Assembly: GCF_011602365.1 (NCBI RefSeq)
Contig: NZ_JAAONZ010000006.1
Coordinates: 1 to 64,000, forward strand
Direction of reading: 5' to 3'
Source of the DNA: Pseudomaricurvus hydrocarbonicus
GTDB taxonomy: Bacteria; Pseudomonadota; Gammaproteobacteria; Pseudomonadales; Cellvibrionaceae
Length of the DNA: 64,000 nt
Shown here: piece after piece, positions 38,227 to 46,919 of the stretch
Numbering within the stretch: position 1 is the first letter of the stretch
How the letters are laid out: each line of letters starts with the position of its first letter
Made by a program: the position numbers and the translations under genes
Notes under the pieces: generated by a model
Told to the model about the DNA's origin: nothing
Seen by the model: only the letters and a program-made list of their open reading frames with translations
The model's database searches: none

Positions 38227-38348
38227 CCAATCACCGAATGAGCGGTACCCGCAGCCGCTCCTTAGGAGGTTTGAGAAAACCTCCTAATAACGATGATGCT
38301 TGTCATGGTCAGGGGGCAACAATCCTTTATGATTAGCAGGATCATGCC

Positions 38349-39041
38349 ATGGTGGACTACAAACTTTACTACTGGGAGTTACCCTTTCGAGGGATTTTTA
38401 TCCAGCTGTTGTTGGAAGACATGGGTGCTCGATACTCGCGACTGGATGCCCTGGAGATCTACCCTGCAAAAAGCCTGAGCATTCATCATCCCGGCATGGC
38501 CCCACCCTATCTGTACGACTGCCAACGGAAAAAATACTTTTCGCAGATGCCCGCCTGTCTCATGCACCTCGCGCACAGGCATGATTATCTACCCAAACGT
38601 CCGGAGCGGCTGACACTGGCCTTAAAAACCCTTCTGGATTGCAACGATGTGCTGATGGAAATCACCAACAGCAACGGCATGCTGATGTGGACTCCCAAGC
38701 GCTGGGAAGAATTTCGCTATCAGCGTCTGGCAGACTGGATGGTGTTGTTTGAAAACACAGGTAGAGAGCATAACCTTAAGGACAATCGCGGTTTTCTGCT
38801 GGGTTCAACGCTCTCCGTGGCCGATATAGCCACCACCGCCCTGTTTGGCACGATGGTTTACTCCTTTCCCGCATTGAAAGCCGATCTTATAGAGTGCGCC
38901 CCACACATCGCCAACCTGTGCCAAAGAATCGAATCCCGCCCCGCCATCCAGGCATTTCTCACGCAACACAGGAGTGAATACGGTCGCGACTACTGTGGTG
39001 GACAGATTGAACAATCCCTGCGACAGATGATGAACGCTTAA
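38349..39041 (+). CDS. Glutathione S-transferase family protein
   Basis: The protein has 230 residues. The N-terminal thioredoxin-like domain (KLYYWELPFRGIFIQLLLED) and the all-helical C-terminal domain with the family motif GFLLGSTLSVADIATTALFG are both present. The cis-Pro area reads GMAPPYLYD. The usual catalytic Ser/Cys position is held by WELPFRG, so the mechanism is uncertain. It probably conjugates or reduces with glutathione in the cytoplasm. It is a single gene. Confidence 0.85.
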   Translation: MVDYKLYYWELPFRGIFIQLLLEDMGARYSRLDALEIYPAKSLSIHHPGMAPPYLYDCQRKKYFSQMPACLMHLAHRHDYLPKRPERLTLALKTLLDCNDVLMEITNSNGMLMWTPKRWEEFRYQRLADWMVLFENTGREHNLKDNRGFLLGSTLSVADIATTALFGTMVYSFPALKADLIECAPHIANLCQRIESRPAIQAFLTQHRSEYGRDYCGGQIEQSLRQMMNA

Positions 39042-39195
39042 CACGTTGGCAATCCACTCCTCATGCCTACCGAAAGCGGGAAGTTTCCCCAGCAAAAAAC
39101 GACTGAGTCAGACTCTACCCGCTGGTGATCCGTGCTGAATACTCGACAGAATCGTCCCCTTTCCTGTGCGATCACAGCAGGAATTTTGGATACAG

Positions 39196-39528
39196 TTATG
39201 CGCTACGGGGGGCAAACATGATAATTGCCATACCCAACAGAGCAACCCCGGAACCGACCATGTCCCACGTTGTTGGACGAATACCATCGACTAGCCACAA
39301 CCACAAAATAGCCGCAAAGATATAGACACCGCCATACGCGGCATAAACCCTACCCGCAGCGGTAGGATGTAATGACAGCAACCAGGCAAATGCCGCCAGA
39401 CTGAGAGCGGCTGGCACCAATAACCAGACCGACTTACCTTCACGTAACCAAAGATACGGAAAATAACAGCCAACAATTTCAGCCAGTGCGGTAACCAGGA
39501 AAAGGCTAAAGGTTTTTAATTCCGGCAA
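39196..39528 (-). CDS. ynfA: YnfA family membrane protein (UPF0060)
   Basis: The protein has 110 residues and four membrane segments: [75 protein letters not shown]. These match YnfA, a relative of small multidrug resistance pumps, in length and in the [18 protein letters not shown] and [12 protein letters not shown] motifs. Efflux is possible but unproven for most members. It is a single gene. Confidence 0.93.
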   Translation of the reverse strand: MPELKTFSLFLVTALAEIVGCYFPYLWLREGKSVWLLVPAALSLAAFAWLLSLHPTAAGRVYAAYGGVYIFAAILWLWLVDGIRPTTWDMVGSGVALLGMAIIMFAPRSA

Positions 39529-40093
39529 ACGATGCTACTCCTCAATGATGGCCCGTCAAGCTCACAACGGGGTCAACTTACTTTATGCGCTTTATACAAG
39601 ATGCTAGTGCTAGGTACGCAGGCTCCGTCGGGGACGGTGTATTTTTCCGCTGATGGTTAGTTTGCTTATACACCGTAGCCACCTACTGGCACAGTTTCAA
39701 AGCGCTCGCCAAACCCCGTGATCAAAGGCCCTCCCATTGCAATAGCCTCTTTTACAGACGTTAACGAGAGAGACGCGGCATAACTCGCTTTACTTTCTCA
39801 CACTTCGGTAATCCAAATGGCATTATCATCTTGCATATCATTGGAAACGATATCGCTTAGGCAGCCAAGCATACCGGATACCAACTCATCCCGCATACCG
39901 GGAGCGGAGATGACTCCCACCACCGGATTGCCAAACCGTTGTGATCTTTTTAAAATAACGAGCGGTGTCGCACATTCTTGTTGACAAATTTTTGACACGG
40001 CTCACTTTCAGAAACCGCCAACAGCGCTATATTCTCTTTGTCGAGGACCTCGTCTGAGTAAAGAAATCTCTCCCTTATGGAACCCTGAAAGTG
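39529..40093. other. Intergenic region with one doubtful small frame
   Basis: A leftward frame at 39798-39998 from a GTG (SKICQQECATPLVILKRSQR, ending IWITEV) looks somewhat protein-like and could be a small gene, or the end of a gene whose start (40153, in another frame) was shifted. No family is recognised, so I do not call it. No repeats or strong hairpins were seen. Confidence 0.35.
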
Positions 40094-40585
40094 ATGCCCA
40101 CTTGTGTCTCCAAGCAAACAAACTGCGCTCCGCCCACCGGCACTAGCCGGCACCCACCACTCGCGCTGCTACTGGTTGAGGTCAAACAAGGCCTAAAGAA
40201 AATAAGCGATAATCCACGGGCCTATCGCAGCAAAGCCTTTACCGAATGGTACCGGCAAGCCCAGGAGCTCTATCAGTCGACAGCTTGGTTTGGCGCCCCG
40301 CCGATCATTGGGGAACGGTTTTCGCAGCGTCGATTCGGAAGATCCAGAGATCTCTTAAACGATATCGAGATTTTTGTGCTGTTCAAACTAGACGTTCAAG
40401 TCACGATGAAAGAGCTGGATTATTTCATGGCTCGCTATCGACACATGGAAGAACTCGCACACTCTCAACAGCAACATACCGCCAATGGAGCAATGCAGCT
40501 TCCCCACGGCCACAGACTAATCAGCCAAGGGCTACTGGGGTTATTGACTTTGGGATTTCTGTTGTGGCTGCTACTTAAATTTTAA
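40094..40585 (+). CDS. Small membrane-anchored protein of unknown function
   Basis: About 163 residues. The middle (YRSKAFTEWYRQAQELYQST, SRDLLNDIEIFVLFKLDVQV, YFMARYRHMEELAHSQQQ) is helical and charged, and the C-terminus is one membrane segment (GLLGLLTLGFLLWLLLKF), as in a tail-anchored protein. The first 25 residues are Pro- and Thr-rich. I do not recognise a family. A GTG at 40091 is a near-equal start. It stands alone between the YnfA and Rho-like genes. Confidence 0.55.
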   Translation: MPTCVSKQTNCAPPTGTSRHPPLALLLVEVKQGLKKISDNPRAYRSKAFTEWYRQAQELYQSTAWFGAPPIIGERFSQRRFGRSRDLLNDIEIFVLFKLDVQVTMKELDYFMARYRHMEELAHSQQQHTANGAMQLPHGHRLISQGLLGLLTLGFLLWLLLKF

Positions 40586-40796
40586 TAGTAAAGCCTATTA
40601 TTAAAACCTGATTTTTAAAACCCAATTAGGCGATGCCTGTCCTGTAATTCGTAATTTATCGTCTCTCAATTCATTTCTCAGTCAGCGAAAACTATGAACC
40701 CAAACCATAGTATGAGTCTATCACCCGTTTCGGCCAAAACAATGATCAACGCTCCCAAACAGCTCTTGCGTTCTGACGCAGAATCGATACTGTCAG

Positions 40797-40823
40797 TATT
40801 CGGCGGTGCCTGTCCCTCTATTG
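40797..40823 (+). repeat. Dispersed 27-bp repeat, copy 1
   Basis: This is TATTCGGCGG plus TGCCTGTCCC and TCTATTG. It lies just after the Rho-like gene's stop. Two near-identical copies are at 41958 and 43895, all in one orientation. Confidence 0.7.
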
Positions 40824-40846
40824 GCTTTATTGGCTTAAGCCTTTCA

Positions 40847-41803
40847 CTATGTGGCTGAAAATGCGTTCAGCAGCTCTTTATTGGTAGGGTATTTTTCTAA
40901 TAACTCAACCAGCTTTCTAGCGCCCTCTACCGGTTTAAGATGGGTGAGTGACCTTCGTAGCATTCTGACCTTTTCGATATCTTTGGGTTCAAGAAGAAGC
41001 TCCTCACGGCGCGTACTACTTTTAGCAATATCCAGCGCGGGGAAAATACGCTGGCCCGCAGCCTCTCGCGATAAAACGATTTCCATATTGCCGGTACCCT
41101 TGAACTCCTCAAAGATCACCTGATCCATCCGACTTCCGGTGTCCACAAGTATGGTCGCCAGAATCGTCAACGATCCGCCATTCTCAATATTTCTAGCGGC
41201 ACCAAATATTTTTCGTGGGATTTCCAGAGCCCTGACGTCAATCCCACCCGACATGGTTCGACCGCTGCTCTTGCGGTCTGCGTTGTGTACTCGTGAGAGC
41301 CTGGTAAGAGAATCAACAACAATCATCACATCATGACCTTCACCGGCTTCCTGAATGGCGATGTCAATAAGGTTATCGGCCACACGGACGTGTTCGGCAT
41401 AGCTTTCATCCGAGGATGAAGCGTGTACCTCTGCCGGCACGCCGCGCTTAAAGTCAGTCACTTCTTCCGGCCGCTCATCAATAAGTAACGCATAAAGTTT
41501 TATCTCGGGATAAGCCTCCGCCACCGCCTGACAAATATGTTTCAACATCGTTGTTTTACCAGAGCCAGGTGGAGCAACAATCAATCCTCGTTGCCCCATG
41601 CCTATGGGTGTAATCAAATCCATCGCCCGCATAGAGAGATGCTGAGAACCGGATTCCAGTCGAATACACGGAGTAGGATGGATGGCTACGCCATTTAAAA
41701 AACGCTTCTTCGGATCACCAGGAAACAGACCCTCAGCCACCTCATCTGCGGGTTTGACGTCTTTAGGTTTTTTGGTCTTCAAACTTAATGTTTTTCTCGT
41801 CAT
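40847..41803 (-). CDS. Rho-like ATPase lacking the N-terminal RNA-binding domain
   Basis: The protein has 318 residues against about 419 for the usual Rho. It is clearly the Rho helicase core: Walker A APPGSGKTTM (residues 77-86), LLIDERPEEVTDF, Walker B VMIVVDSLTRLSR, Q-loop region MSGGIDVRALEIP, arginine-finger area DTGSRMDQVIFEEFKGTGNM, then STRREELLL. The N-terminal helix bundle and OB-fold that hold the primary RNA site are missing, and only about 35 residues precede the core. A TAA nine bases upstream of the ATG closes the frame, so the protein is short by nature. The usual Rho loop reads PPKAGKT; here it is PPGSGKT. It should be a paralogue of a normal rho gene elsewhere. Confidence 0.85.
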   Translation of the reverse strand: MTRKTLSLKTKKPKDVKPADEVAEGLFPGDPKKRFLNGVAIHPTPCIRLESGSQHLSMRAMDLITPIGMGQRGLIVAPPGSGKTTMLKHICQAVAEAYPEIKLYALLIDERPEEVTDFKRGVPAEVHASSSDESYAEHVRVADNLIDIAIQEAGEGHDVMIVVDSLTRLSRVHNADRKSSGRTMSGGIDVRALEIPRKIFGAARNIENGGSLTILATILVDTGSRMDQVIFEEFKGTGNMEIVLSREAAGQRIFPALDIAKSSTRREELLLEPKDIEKVRMLRRSLTHLKPVEGARKLVELLEKYPTNKELLNAFSAT

Positions 41804-42440
41804 GATATCGATTTATAGCTCCAGGGAATTAAGTGTTTTGACCTGTTTACAGTCGTCTAACGAAGCGTTTTTAACGCCAAAATGCAAAATAGGTAACTAA
41901 GGGGTAGTAGTTCAGCGATGCCGGTCCCTCTGCTCTCGGTTTCTATTCGGCGGTTTCTATTCGGCGGCGCCTGTCCCTCTATTGAGCTCTATTGATTCGC
42001 CGTCCCTCTGTTGTTTGATGAATATCAGCGTTACCCGTCACTGTATGGTTGCATCAGGATTCACTGCTGTCCTCACTGCCCCAAATCCCCCCAGCCCACG
42101 CTATAAGGTATTCCCGACCAACAGACATTCACCATAATCAAAAACCGTAAGAACAACGGATTCAGGTCCCCTTAATATAAGGTCTTCCGGGGGTATTTTG
42201 TGGCGAAGCAAGATAGATAAGATGCCAAGCACAGAGCAACACAGCCCTAGCCAACCTGAAATTAGTGCCATGAATTTTTCCCGGAGGATTAACCCTCTAA
42301 GGGCAGCCTGTTTTCCCCATCGGGGAGGCATTGCAGGCACACATCCAGTAATCGTGCCTGTTTAGCAATTTTATTCAATACTTCTCCCCGGCATTATCCC
42401 ACACTGGACCAGAAGCCAACAAACCCGGAGACCAGTCTTG
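41804..42440. other. Intergenic region with a dispersed repeat and a doubtful small membrane frame
   Basis: The region holds the second 27-bp repeat (41958-41984), an adjoining partial copy (TTCGGCGGTTTCTATTCGG), and a leftward frame at 42101-42271. That frame would give 56 residues with one membrane segment (LGLCCSVLGILSILLRHKI), but it lacks a clear ribosome site. Confidence 0.4.
41958..41984 (+). repeat. Dispersed 27-bp repeat, copy 2
   Basis: This differs from copy 1 by one base (GGCGGCGCC for GGCGGTGCC). It lies 154 bases upstream of the Rho-like start, so copies 1 and 2 bracket that gene as direct repeats. Confidence 0.7.
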
Positions 42441-43031
42441 ATGCTATCGTTGATTATACCCATGTCGGCATTTGCCCTGGCGGCCTCCATTTCACCGGGC
42501 CCTGTTAATCTGGTCTGTTTGAGCAGCGGTACCCGCTACCCTCTCCACAGAGGACTGATCTTCGTCACCGGGGCAACTCTGGGCTTCATCATTCTCTTTG
42601 TTACCATAGGTTTAGGACTTTACTCCGTGCTGACGGTCGTCCCCGGGTTTAACACCCTCTTGCGCTGGATGGGCGTCGCCTTCTTATTGTATCTGAGCAT
42701 TCAGCTGTGGCTCGATAACGGCCAGCTGACTGACGAAGAACACCATAAGCCACCGGGCTTTATGGCCGGTGCCATCATGCAGTGGCTCAACCCCAAAGCC
42801 TGGCTGGCGTCCGCCTCGGGCATTGGGGCTTACACCAGTGGGCATAATGTCTATGAGATCCTGGTGTTTGCGGCGCTCTACCTGCCCTTCTGCTGGCTGT
42901 CGCTGAGTTGTTGGGTATACGCTGGCGCCTACCTGCGACGCTACATTCATCGCCCCGGATTACTGGTCAGCCTCAATCGGCTACTGGCGCTGTTACTGGC
43001 CGCCAGCAGTGTTTTTTTTCTGGTTAAGTAA
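42441..43031 (+). CDS. LysE/RhtB family exporter
   Basis: The protein has 196 residues with five to six membrane segments. The family opening AFALAASISPGPVNLVCLSSG with the conserved SPGP is present, followed by GLIFVTGATLGFIILF and WLNPKAWLASASG, the second conserved NPKxW motif. It should export amino acids or related small molecules. GGAG 11 bases upstream supports the ATG (a TTG at 42438 adds one residue). Its 3' end overlaps that of the AraC gene by 39 bases on the other strand, so the two converge. Confidence 0.92.
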   Translation: MLSLIIPMSAFALAASISPGPVNLVCLSSGTRYPLHRGLIFVTGATLGFIILFVTIGLGLYSVLTVVPGFNTLLRWMGVAFLLYLSIQLWLDNGQLTDEEHHKPPGFMAGAIMQWLNPKAWLASASGIGAYTSGHNVYEILVFAALYLPFCWLSLSCWVYAGAYLRRYIHRPGLLVSLNRLLALLLAASSVFFLVK

Positions 43032-43850
43032 AGACTCTCGATACTGCTTGGGCGTCGCGGCCAGCAGCCGCTTGAAAGTACGTTGAAAATGGGGCTGATC
43101 GGCAAATCCCATGTTCAGTGCCGTATCGGCAATAGACGTGCCGCGTTTCAGTTCCTGCTGTCCGCGCTGGATGCGGGAATTGATCAGATACGCATGGGGC
43201 GTGAAACCAAAATACTGTTTAAAACTGCGGATGAGATGACCAGGGCTGTACCCGGAGCGTTCACACAGCGTTTCCAGCGACACCTCCGCGCCGTCATAAT
43301 GCTTCAAGTAAGCCGCCAACGCCTGCAAACGATCAGGTACTGGCGATAAGGGTTGCGCCGCCTTGTCCGCCAGTTCACACATCAAGGCGGTGAGGTAATC
43401 CACCACCACTGTTTCCTTTTCCTGACACTCGCGTTTCGCATCCAGCAAGCATTCCACCATCTGGCAATAGCCCGCATACCAGTTGGCATCCGGAACAATG
43501 GCTGTCGAGATATCCTGCCAGCAAGGGGTGTCCAGAAGACCTGCCGAATATCGCAAGTCCGTCAGCCATTGGGTGTCAACATACAGCATCAGGTAACCCC
43601 AGGGCTGATTGTCGATCGGGTTACAGGCGTGTACCCAGTTTGGATTCATCATTACCAGAGTCCCGGCACCGACCTTAAACTGATCGTTGCGATAGAGATA
43701 CGTACAGTGACCCTCGATGATGGCGCCCAGGGACCATTGGGTATGGCTGTGTGGGGCGTAGCAGACCTTGCGTCCATCCCCGACCTTGCGGAGTTCCACG
43801 TAGGGCATGCGCGCATCGCGCCAGAACATCGGCTTGCTTGTATTATCCAT
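42993..43850 (-). CDS. AraC family transcriptional regulator
   Basis: The protein has 285 residues. The N-terminal cupin domain (YAPHSHTQWSLGAIIEGHCTY, MNPNWVHACNP) and the C-terminal double helix-turn-helix (VSLETLCERSGYSPGHLIRSFKQYFG; ADTALNMGFADQPHFQRTFKRLLAATPKQYR) are complete. It may sense a small molecule and probably controls the convergent LysE exporter, as such AraC/LysE pairs often do. That is inference from position. The start at 43850 is typical. Confidence 0.92.
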   Translation of the reverse strand: MDNTSKPMFWRDARMPYVELRKVGDGRKVCYAPHSHTQWSLGAIIEGHCTYLYRNDQFKVGAGTLVMMNPNWVHACNPIDNQPWGYLMLYVDTQWLTDLRYSAGLLDTPCWQDISTAIVPDANWYAGYCQMVECLLDAKRECQEKETVVVDYLTALMCELADKAAQPLSPVPDRLQALAAYLKHYDGAEVSLETLCERSGYSPGHLIRSFKQYFGFTPHAYLINSRIQRGQQELKRGTSIADTALNMGFADQPHFQRTFKRLLAATPKQYRESLLNQKKNTAGGQ

Positions 43851-43894
43851 ATCCTGTTGTCCTCGTGGTGCGGTTTAGGCTGCGCTGGCCACTT

Positions 43895-43921
43895 TATTCG
43901 GCGGTGCCTGTCCCTCTATTG
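43895..43921 (+). repeat. Dispersed 27-bp repeat, copy 3
   Basis: This is identical in the core to copy 1, and lies 45 bases upstream of the AraC start. After it, TTTCTCTATTG repeats part of the unit. Confidence 0.7.
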
Positions 43922-44105
43922 TTTCTCTATTGTTTGAATCGTTCGTGCAATCTGACCGACCGTGTATTGATCCGATACGCCATAGCGTTTTACCCTCAAC
44001 GGTGCCAGCTTGAGCACATACGATTTGATGGCTCTGTTCTTTAAGTAGCGAGTGATAAAGTTCACAGGGTTCCTTTTATACGGTGTCTACACATCCCTGA
44101 ACGGG

Positions 44106-44513
44106 TTATCGATCATTCCCAATATACCCTTTTAAATACGCAATGAGTAGCGGACTCAATAGAGTCACGACCACAACCCACACAAACAGGTTGCCACTGG
44201 AGACATTAAACACCTGGTTTATTTGGCTGATCTCTGCCCCTAGAACAAAGTAACCAAATCCGTATTCAAACATCAATGTCAGGCTAACCCAAAACACGCC
44301 AAGCGTTAAAAAAATGGAGGCTTTTTTTGGCACGATATAATCGATGGCGTTATAAACAATGATCAAAATAAAAACAGATAGCAAAATCCCGCTAGCGGGT
44401 AATGCCACTGACTGCCCCAGATAAACGGTTACTATTTTCTCCCTGAAAATGCCATTTGCCATTGCAGCCAACACCATCACAAACCAGATCGCTATCGCTT
44501 TGATCAGAAACAT
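44106..44513 (-). CDS. Small integral membrane protein of unknown function
   Basis: The protein has 135 residues with four hydrophobic segments (FLIKAIAIWFVMVLAAMANG, GILLSVFILIIVYNAIDYIV, IFLTLGVFWVSLTLMFEYGFGYFVLG, FVWVVVVTLLSPLLIAYLKGY). Conserved-looking charged spots are FREKIVTVYLG and SEIN-like SQINQVFNV. I recognise the pattern of an uncharacterised membrane family but cannot name it. It is just downstream of the TetR gene in the same direction. Confidence 0.7.
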   Translation of the reverse strand: MFLIKAIAIWFVMVLAAMANGIFREKIVTVYLGQSVALPASGILLSVFILIIVYNAIDYIVPKKASIFLTLGVFWVSLTLMFEYGFGYFVLGAEISQINQVFNVSSGNLFVWVVVVTLLSPLLIAYLKGYIGNDR

Positions 44514-44580
44514 ATCTTGATCTCGCTTACAGATACCGCTCTATCAAACACCGCTCCACTGCCCCTTGTATTTGACTGTG

Positions 44581-45192
44581 TTACGCCTCGTACAACAACC
44601 GAATGTAGTTACGGTATTCCAACAGCTGGCGCACCAGAAGTTTTTTATCACCGATGGCTCTGGAGACCACAATCCCCCCTTCGATCACGGTCGACAGAAG
44701 ATCCGCGAGATCCGTCGTGTTCACGTCCAGTTTGGGCGGATAGTGTTGATGGACTTTATTCAGCTGATCTGAAAACAATTGACGCCAATCCATCACACTG
44801 TCGGCGGTGATCGCTTTCACCTGATCATTGACTTCGTGCGATTCGTAGGTAAAGGAGGCCACCAAACAACCTGGGTGCAAGTCTTCCAGCTGATCCATCA
44901 TTTCGGCCAGCAACTTAATGAACAACAGCATTTGCTGTAGCGGATCGTCCAGCAACTCTTCTGCGCGCCGAAACAAACCACTGAAAAGAAACGCATCCTG
45001 TTCACGGTAGCGTTGCATTAAGGCGTAGGCAAGATCGTCCTTGCCCTCAAAATGATAAAAAAAGCCGCCTTTGGATATCCCGGCTTCCGTAATGATGTCC
45101 TCAATCGATGTCGCCGAAAACCCTTTTTGTAAAATACGGCGTTCGGCAATATCCATGAGTTTATTGCGTGTCATATTGCCTTTGGTTGACAT
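44581..45192 (-). CDS. TetR family transcriptional regulator
   Basis: The protein has 203 residues. The N-terminal helix-turn-helix is clear (IAERRILQKGFSATSIEDIITEAGISKGGFFYHFEGKDDL), with the usual A-G-I-S-K-G-x-F-Y-x-H-F positions. The ligand domain contains HPGCLVASFTYESHEV. It is divergent from a homocysteine S-methyltransferase gene. Two matching palindromes in the gap (near 45226 and 45325) are its likely operators. It may therefore repress that gene and itself. An internal Met at residue 7 is an alternative start. Confidence 0.92.
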   Translation of the reverse strand: MSTKGNMTRNKLMDIAERRILQKGFSATSIEDIITEAGISKGGFFYHFEGKDDLAYALMQRYREQDAFLFSGLFRRAEELLDDPLQQMLLFIKLLAEMMDQLEDLHPGCLVASFTYESHEVNDQVKAITADSVMDWRQLFSDQLNKVHQHYPPKLDVNTTDLADLLSTVIEGGIVVSRAIGDKKLLVRQLLEYRNYIRLLYEA

Positions 45193-45214
45193 GGTTACTG
45201 TACTCCAGGTTCAG

Positions 45215-45237
45215 TTTTCGGCTTGCCTGGCCGAAAA
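45215..45237. promoter_or_regulatory. Candidate TetR operator 1
   Basis: TTTTCGGC and GCCGAAAA pair around a 7-base spacer. It lies 23 bases upstream of the TetR start codon, where binding would block that gene. Confidence 0.65.
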
Positions 45238-45314
45238 TATTTTTAGCCTGTTGGATACATCATATCTAACGCTTTGTTTTTAAAACATTTTAACAATTTT
45301 TGGTAAAAAAGTAC

Positions 45315-45334
45315 TTTCGGTTCACTAGCCGAAA
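45315..45334. promoter_or_regulatory. Candidate TetR operator 2
   Basis: TTTCGG and CCGAAA pair around eight bases, sharing arms with operator 1. Its centre is about 99 bases from that of operator 1 and 100 bases upstream of the methyltransferase start. Two matched sites suggest that both genes answer to one repressor. Confidence 0.65.
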
Positions 45335-45434
45335 AACAGCAAAATCCTTACTCTAATACCCTGCAAAGCAAACACTGTCTTTCCAAAAAGATAGCTTAAA
45401 CGTCAATAATAAAAAGCTGTTACAGGAGCACACT

Positions 45435-46376
45435 ATGGGCATTTACCAACAACGGCTGCCCCAGCTACAGGGCCAAGTCTGTATCACCGATGGCGGTCTG
45501 GAAACCGACCTGTGTTTCAACATGAATTACGACCTGCCAGAGTTTGCCTCATATGACTTACTGCGCGACGAAGATGGCTACGCCACGCTGTACGAATACT
45601 ACAAGCATTATGCGCAGCTGGCCTCCCGCTACAAGGTCGGCTTGATTTTAGAAACCCCCACCTGGCGTGCCAATGCCGACTGGGGTGAAAAAATCGGCGA
45701 CACACCAGAAGCATTGCGGCACTTTAACCTGGCCGCCGTTAAGCTGCTGGAGCACATACGCGAAGACTTTGAAACCGAACACAGCCCCATTGTGATCAGC
45801 GGCTGTTTGGGACCTCGGGGTGATGGCTATACCCCCGGTGCCAGCATGAATACTTCTGAAGCCAAGGCCTACCACAGCACGCAAATCAACACCTTTGCCG
45901 ACGCCAATGTGGACATGATTGCCGCACTAACCCTGAATTATATTGATGAGGCGATTGGTGTGACCCAGGCGGCGCAAAGCGTCGGCTTACCGGTGTGTAT
46001 CTCGTTTACCGTGGAGACCGATGGCAAGCTGCCCACGGGAGAGACACTGGAACACGCCATTGCCCAGGTGGATCAACATACGAATCAGGGGCCAGCGTAC
46101 TATATGATCAACTGCGCCCACCCCACCCATTTTGATCACTTATTTGCCACCCATGCAGCATGGCACCAGCGACTGAAGGGGTTACGCGGTAACGCCTCTT
46201 GCATGAGCCACGCCGAATTGGATAACTCGGACACGCTGGATGACGGCAACCCGGTCGCGTTTGGTAAGGAACTGGGTAAAATCCGAAAAGTGGATTCTCA
46301 TCTCACCGTGCTGGGTGGTTGCTGTGGAACCGATTTACGCCACATCACCGAGATATGTAAAAATCTCACCCACTGA
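45435..46376 (+). CDS. Homocysteine S-methyltransferase family protein
   Basis: The protein has 313 residues with the start ITDGGLETDL typical of the family. The zinc ligands are visible: Cys in MINCAHPTHFD and the Cys pair in LGGCCGTDLRHI. Such enzymes make methionine from homocysteine using S-methylmethionine or a similar donor. The closest form here is a small soluble enzyme of the MmuM/YagD type. CAGGAG nine bases before the ATG supports the start. It is divergent from a TetR gene and followed by a perfect hairpin. Confidence 0.9.
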   Translation: MGIYQQRLPQLQGQVCITDGGLETDLCFNMNYDLPEFASYDLLRDEDGYATLYEYYKHYAQLASRYKVGLILETPTWRANADWGEKIGDTPEALRHFNLAAVKLLEHIREDFETEHSPIVISGCLGPRGDGYTPGASMNTSEAKAYHSTQINTFADANVDMIAALTLNYIDEAIGVTQAAQSVGLPVCISFTVETDGKLPTGETLEHAIAQVDQHTNQGPAYYMINCAHPTHFDHLFATHAAWHQRLKGLRGNASCMSHAELDNSDTLDDGNPVAFGKELGKIRKVDSHLTVLGGCCGTDLRHITEICKNLTH

Positions 46377-46424
46377 TAAGCCGGCAATCGATTGACACCT
46401 GCCAAACACGGTAACAATTGCATG

Positions 46425-46447
46425 AAGGGCCCGCGGTTTGGGCCCTT
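46425..46447 (+). terminator. Hairpin after the methyltransferase gene
   Basis: AAGGGCCC and GGGCCCTT form a perfect 8-bp stem with a 7-base loop, 48 bases after the stop. No T-run follows. Confidence 0.6.
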
Positions 46448-46919
46448 AACATCGGAGGGTTTATCACAGTTTATGAGCCGATCGGTGCACTAAGCGATAC
46501 GTCATTGATGATCCGATAGGCAGACAATGAAACCAGTACCATGCCCGTCAGTAGTCCGTTTGTATTGTCTGGATGGGTAATAAAGAAGTCTGAATGCTGG
46601 GTTGTCTTGTTATCCCTTTTCCGCTGACACTTCATAGGCATTTTCGGTGTATTTTGGACCATAATCCACATACAACTGCACAACCGGTTATATTTTTACC
46701 CCCAGCAATGCAACACCGCTTGCAATGATTAAAGTCGTAAAGGGGTCTTTAAAGATTGGCCTGTCTGGAGGCCAGTTCCTGTGGTTAATTTTGCGTATAG
46801 TCAATGAAGCGGTGATGCCCCTGTTTTATTATTGTAAACACACTATAGGCATTGGCATTCACAGCCCCCGGGAGCGTCATCAAAAGGCCTGTGTGATTCT
46901 CTGACAAGGACAACAGTAT
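46448..46919. other. Intergenic region, no gene seen
   Basis: No convincing frame was seen. Short leftward frames near 46471-46683 lack family features. The last 100 bases should hold the promoter of the hydrolase gene. Confidence 0.4.

Noticed and set aside
39798-40153. Leftward small frames as a frameshifted gene
   Set aside because: They are somewhat protein-like but no family or ribosome site was found, so the evidence is too thin.
42101-42271. Small one-segment membrane protein
   Set aside because: It has a plausible hydrophobic stretch but no clear ribosome site or family. It is mentioned only in the intergenic entry.
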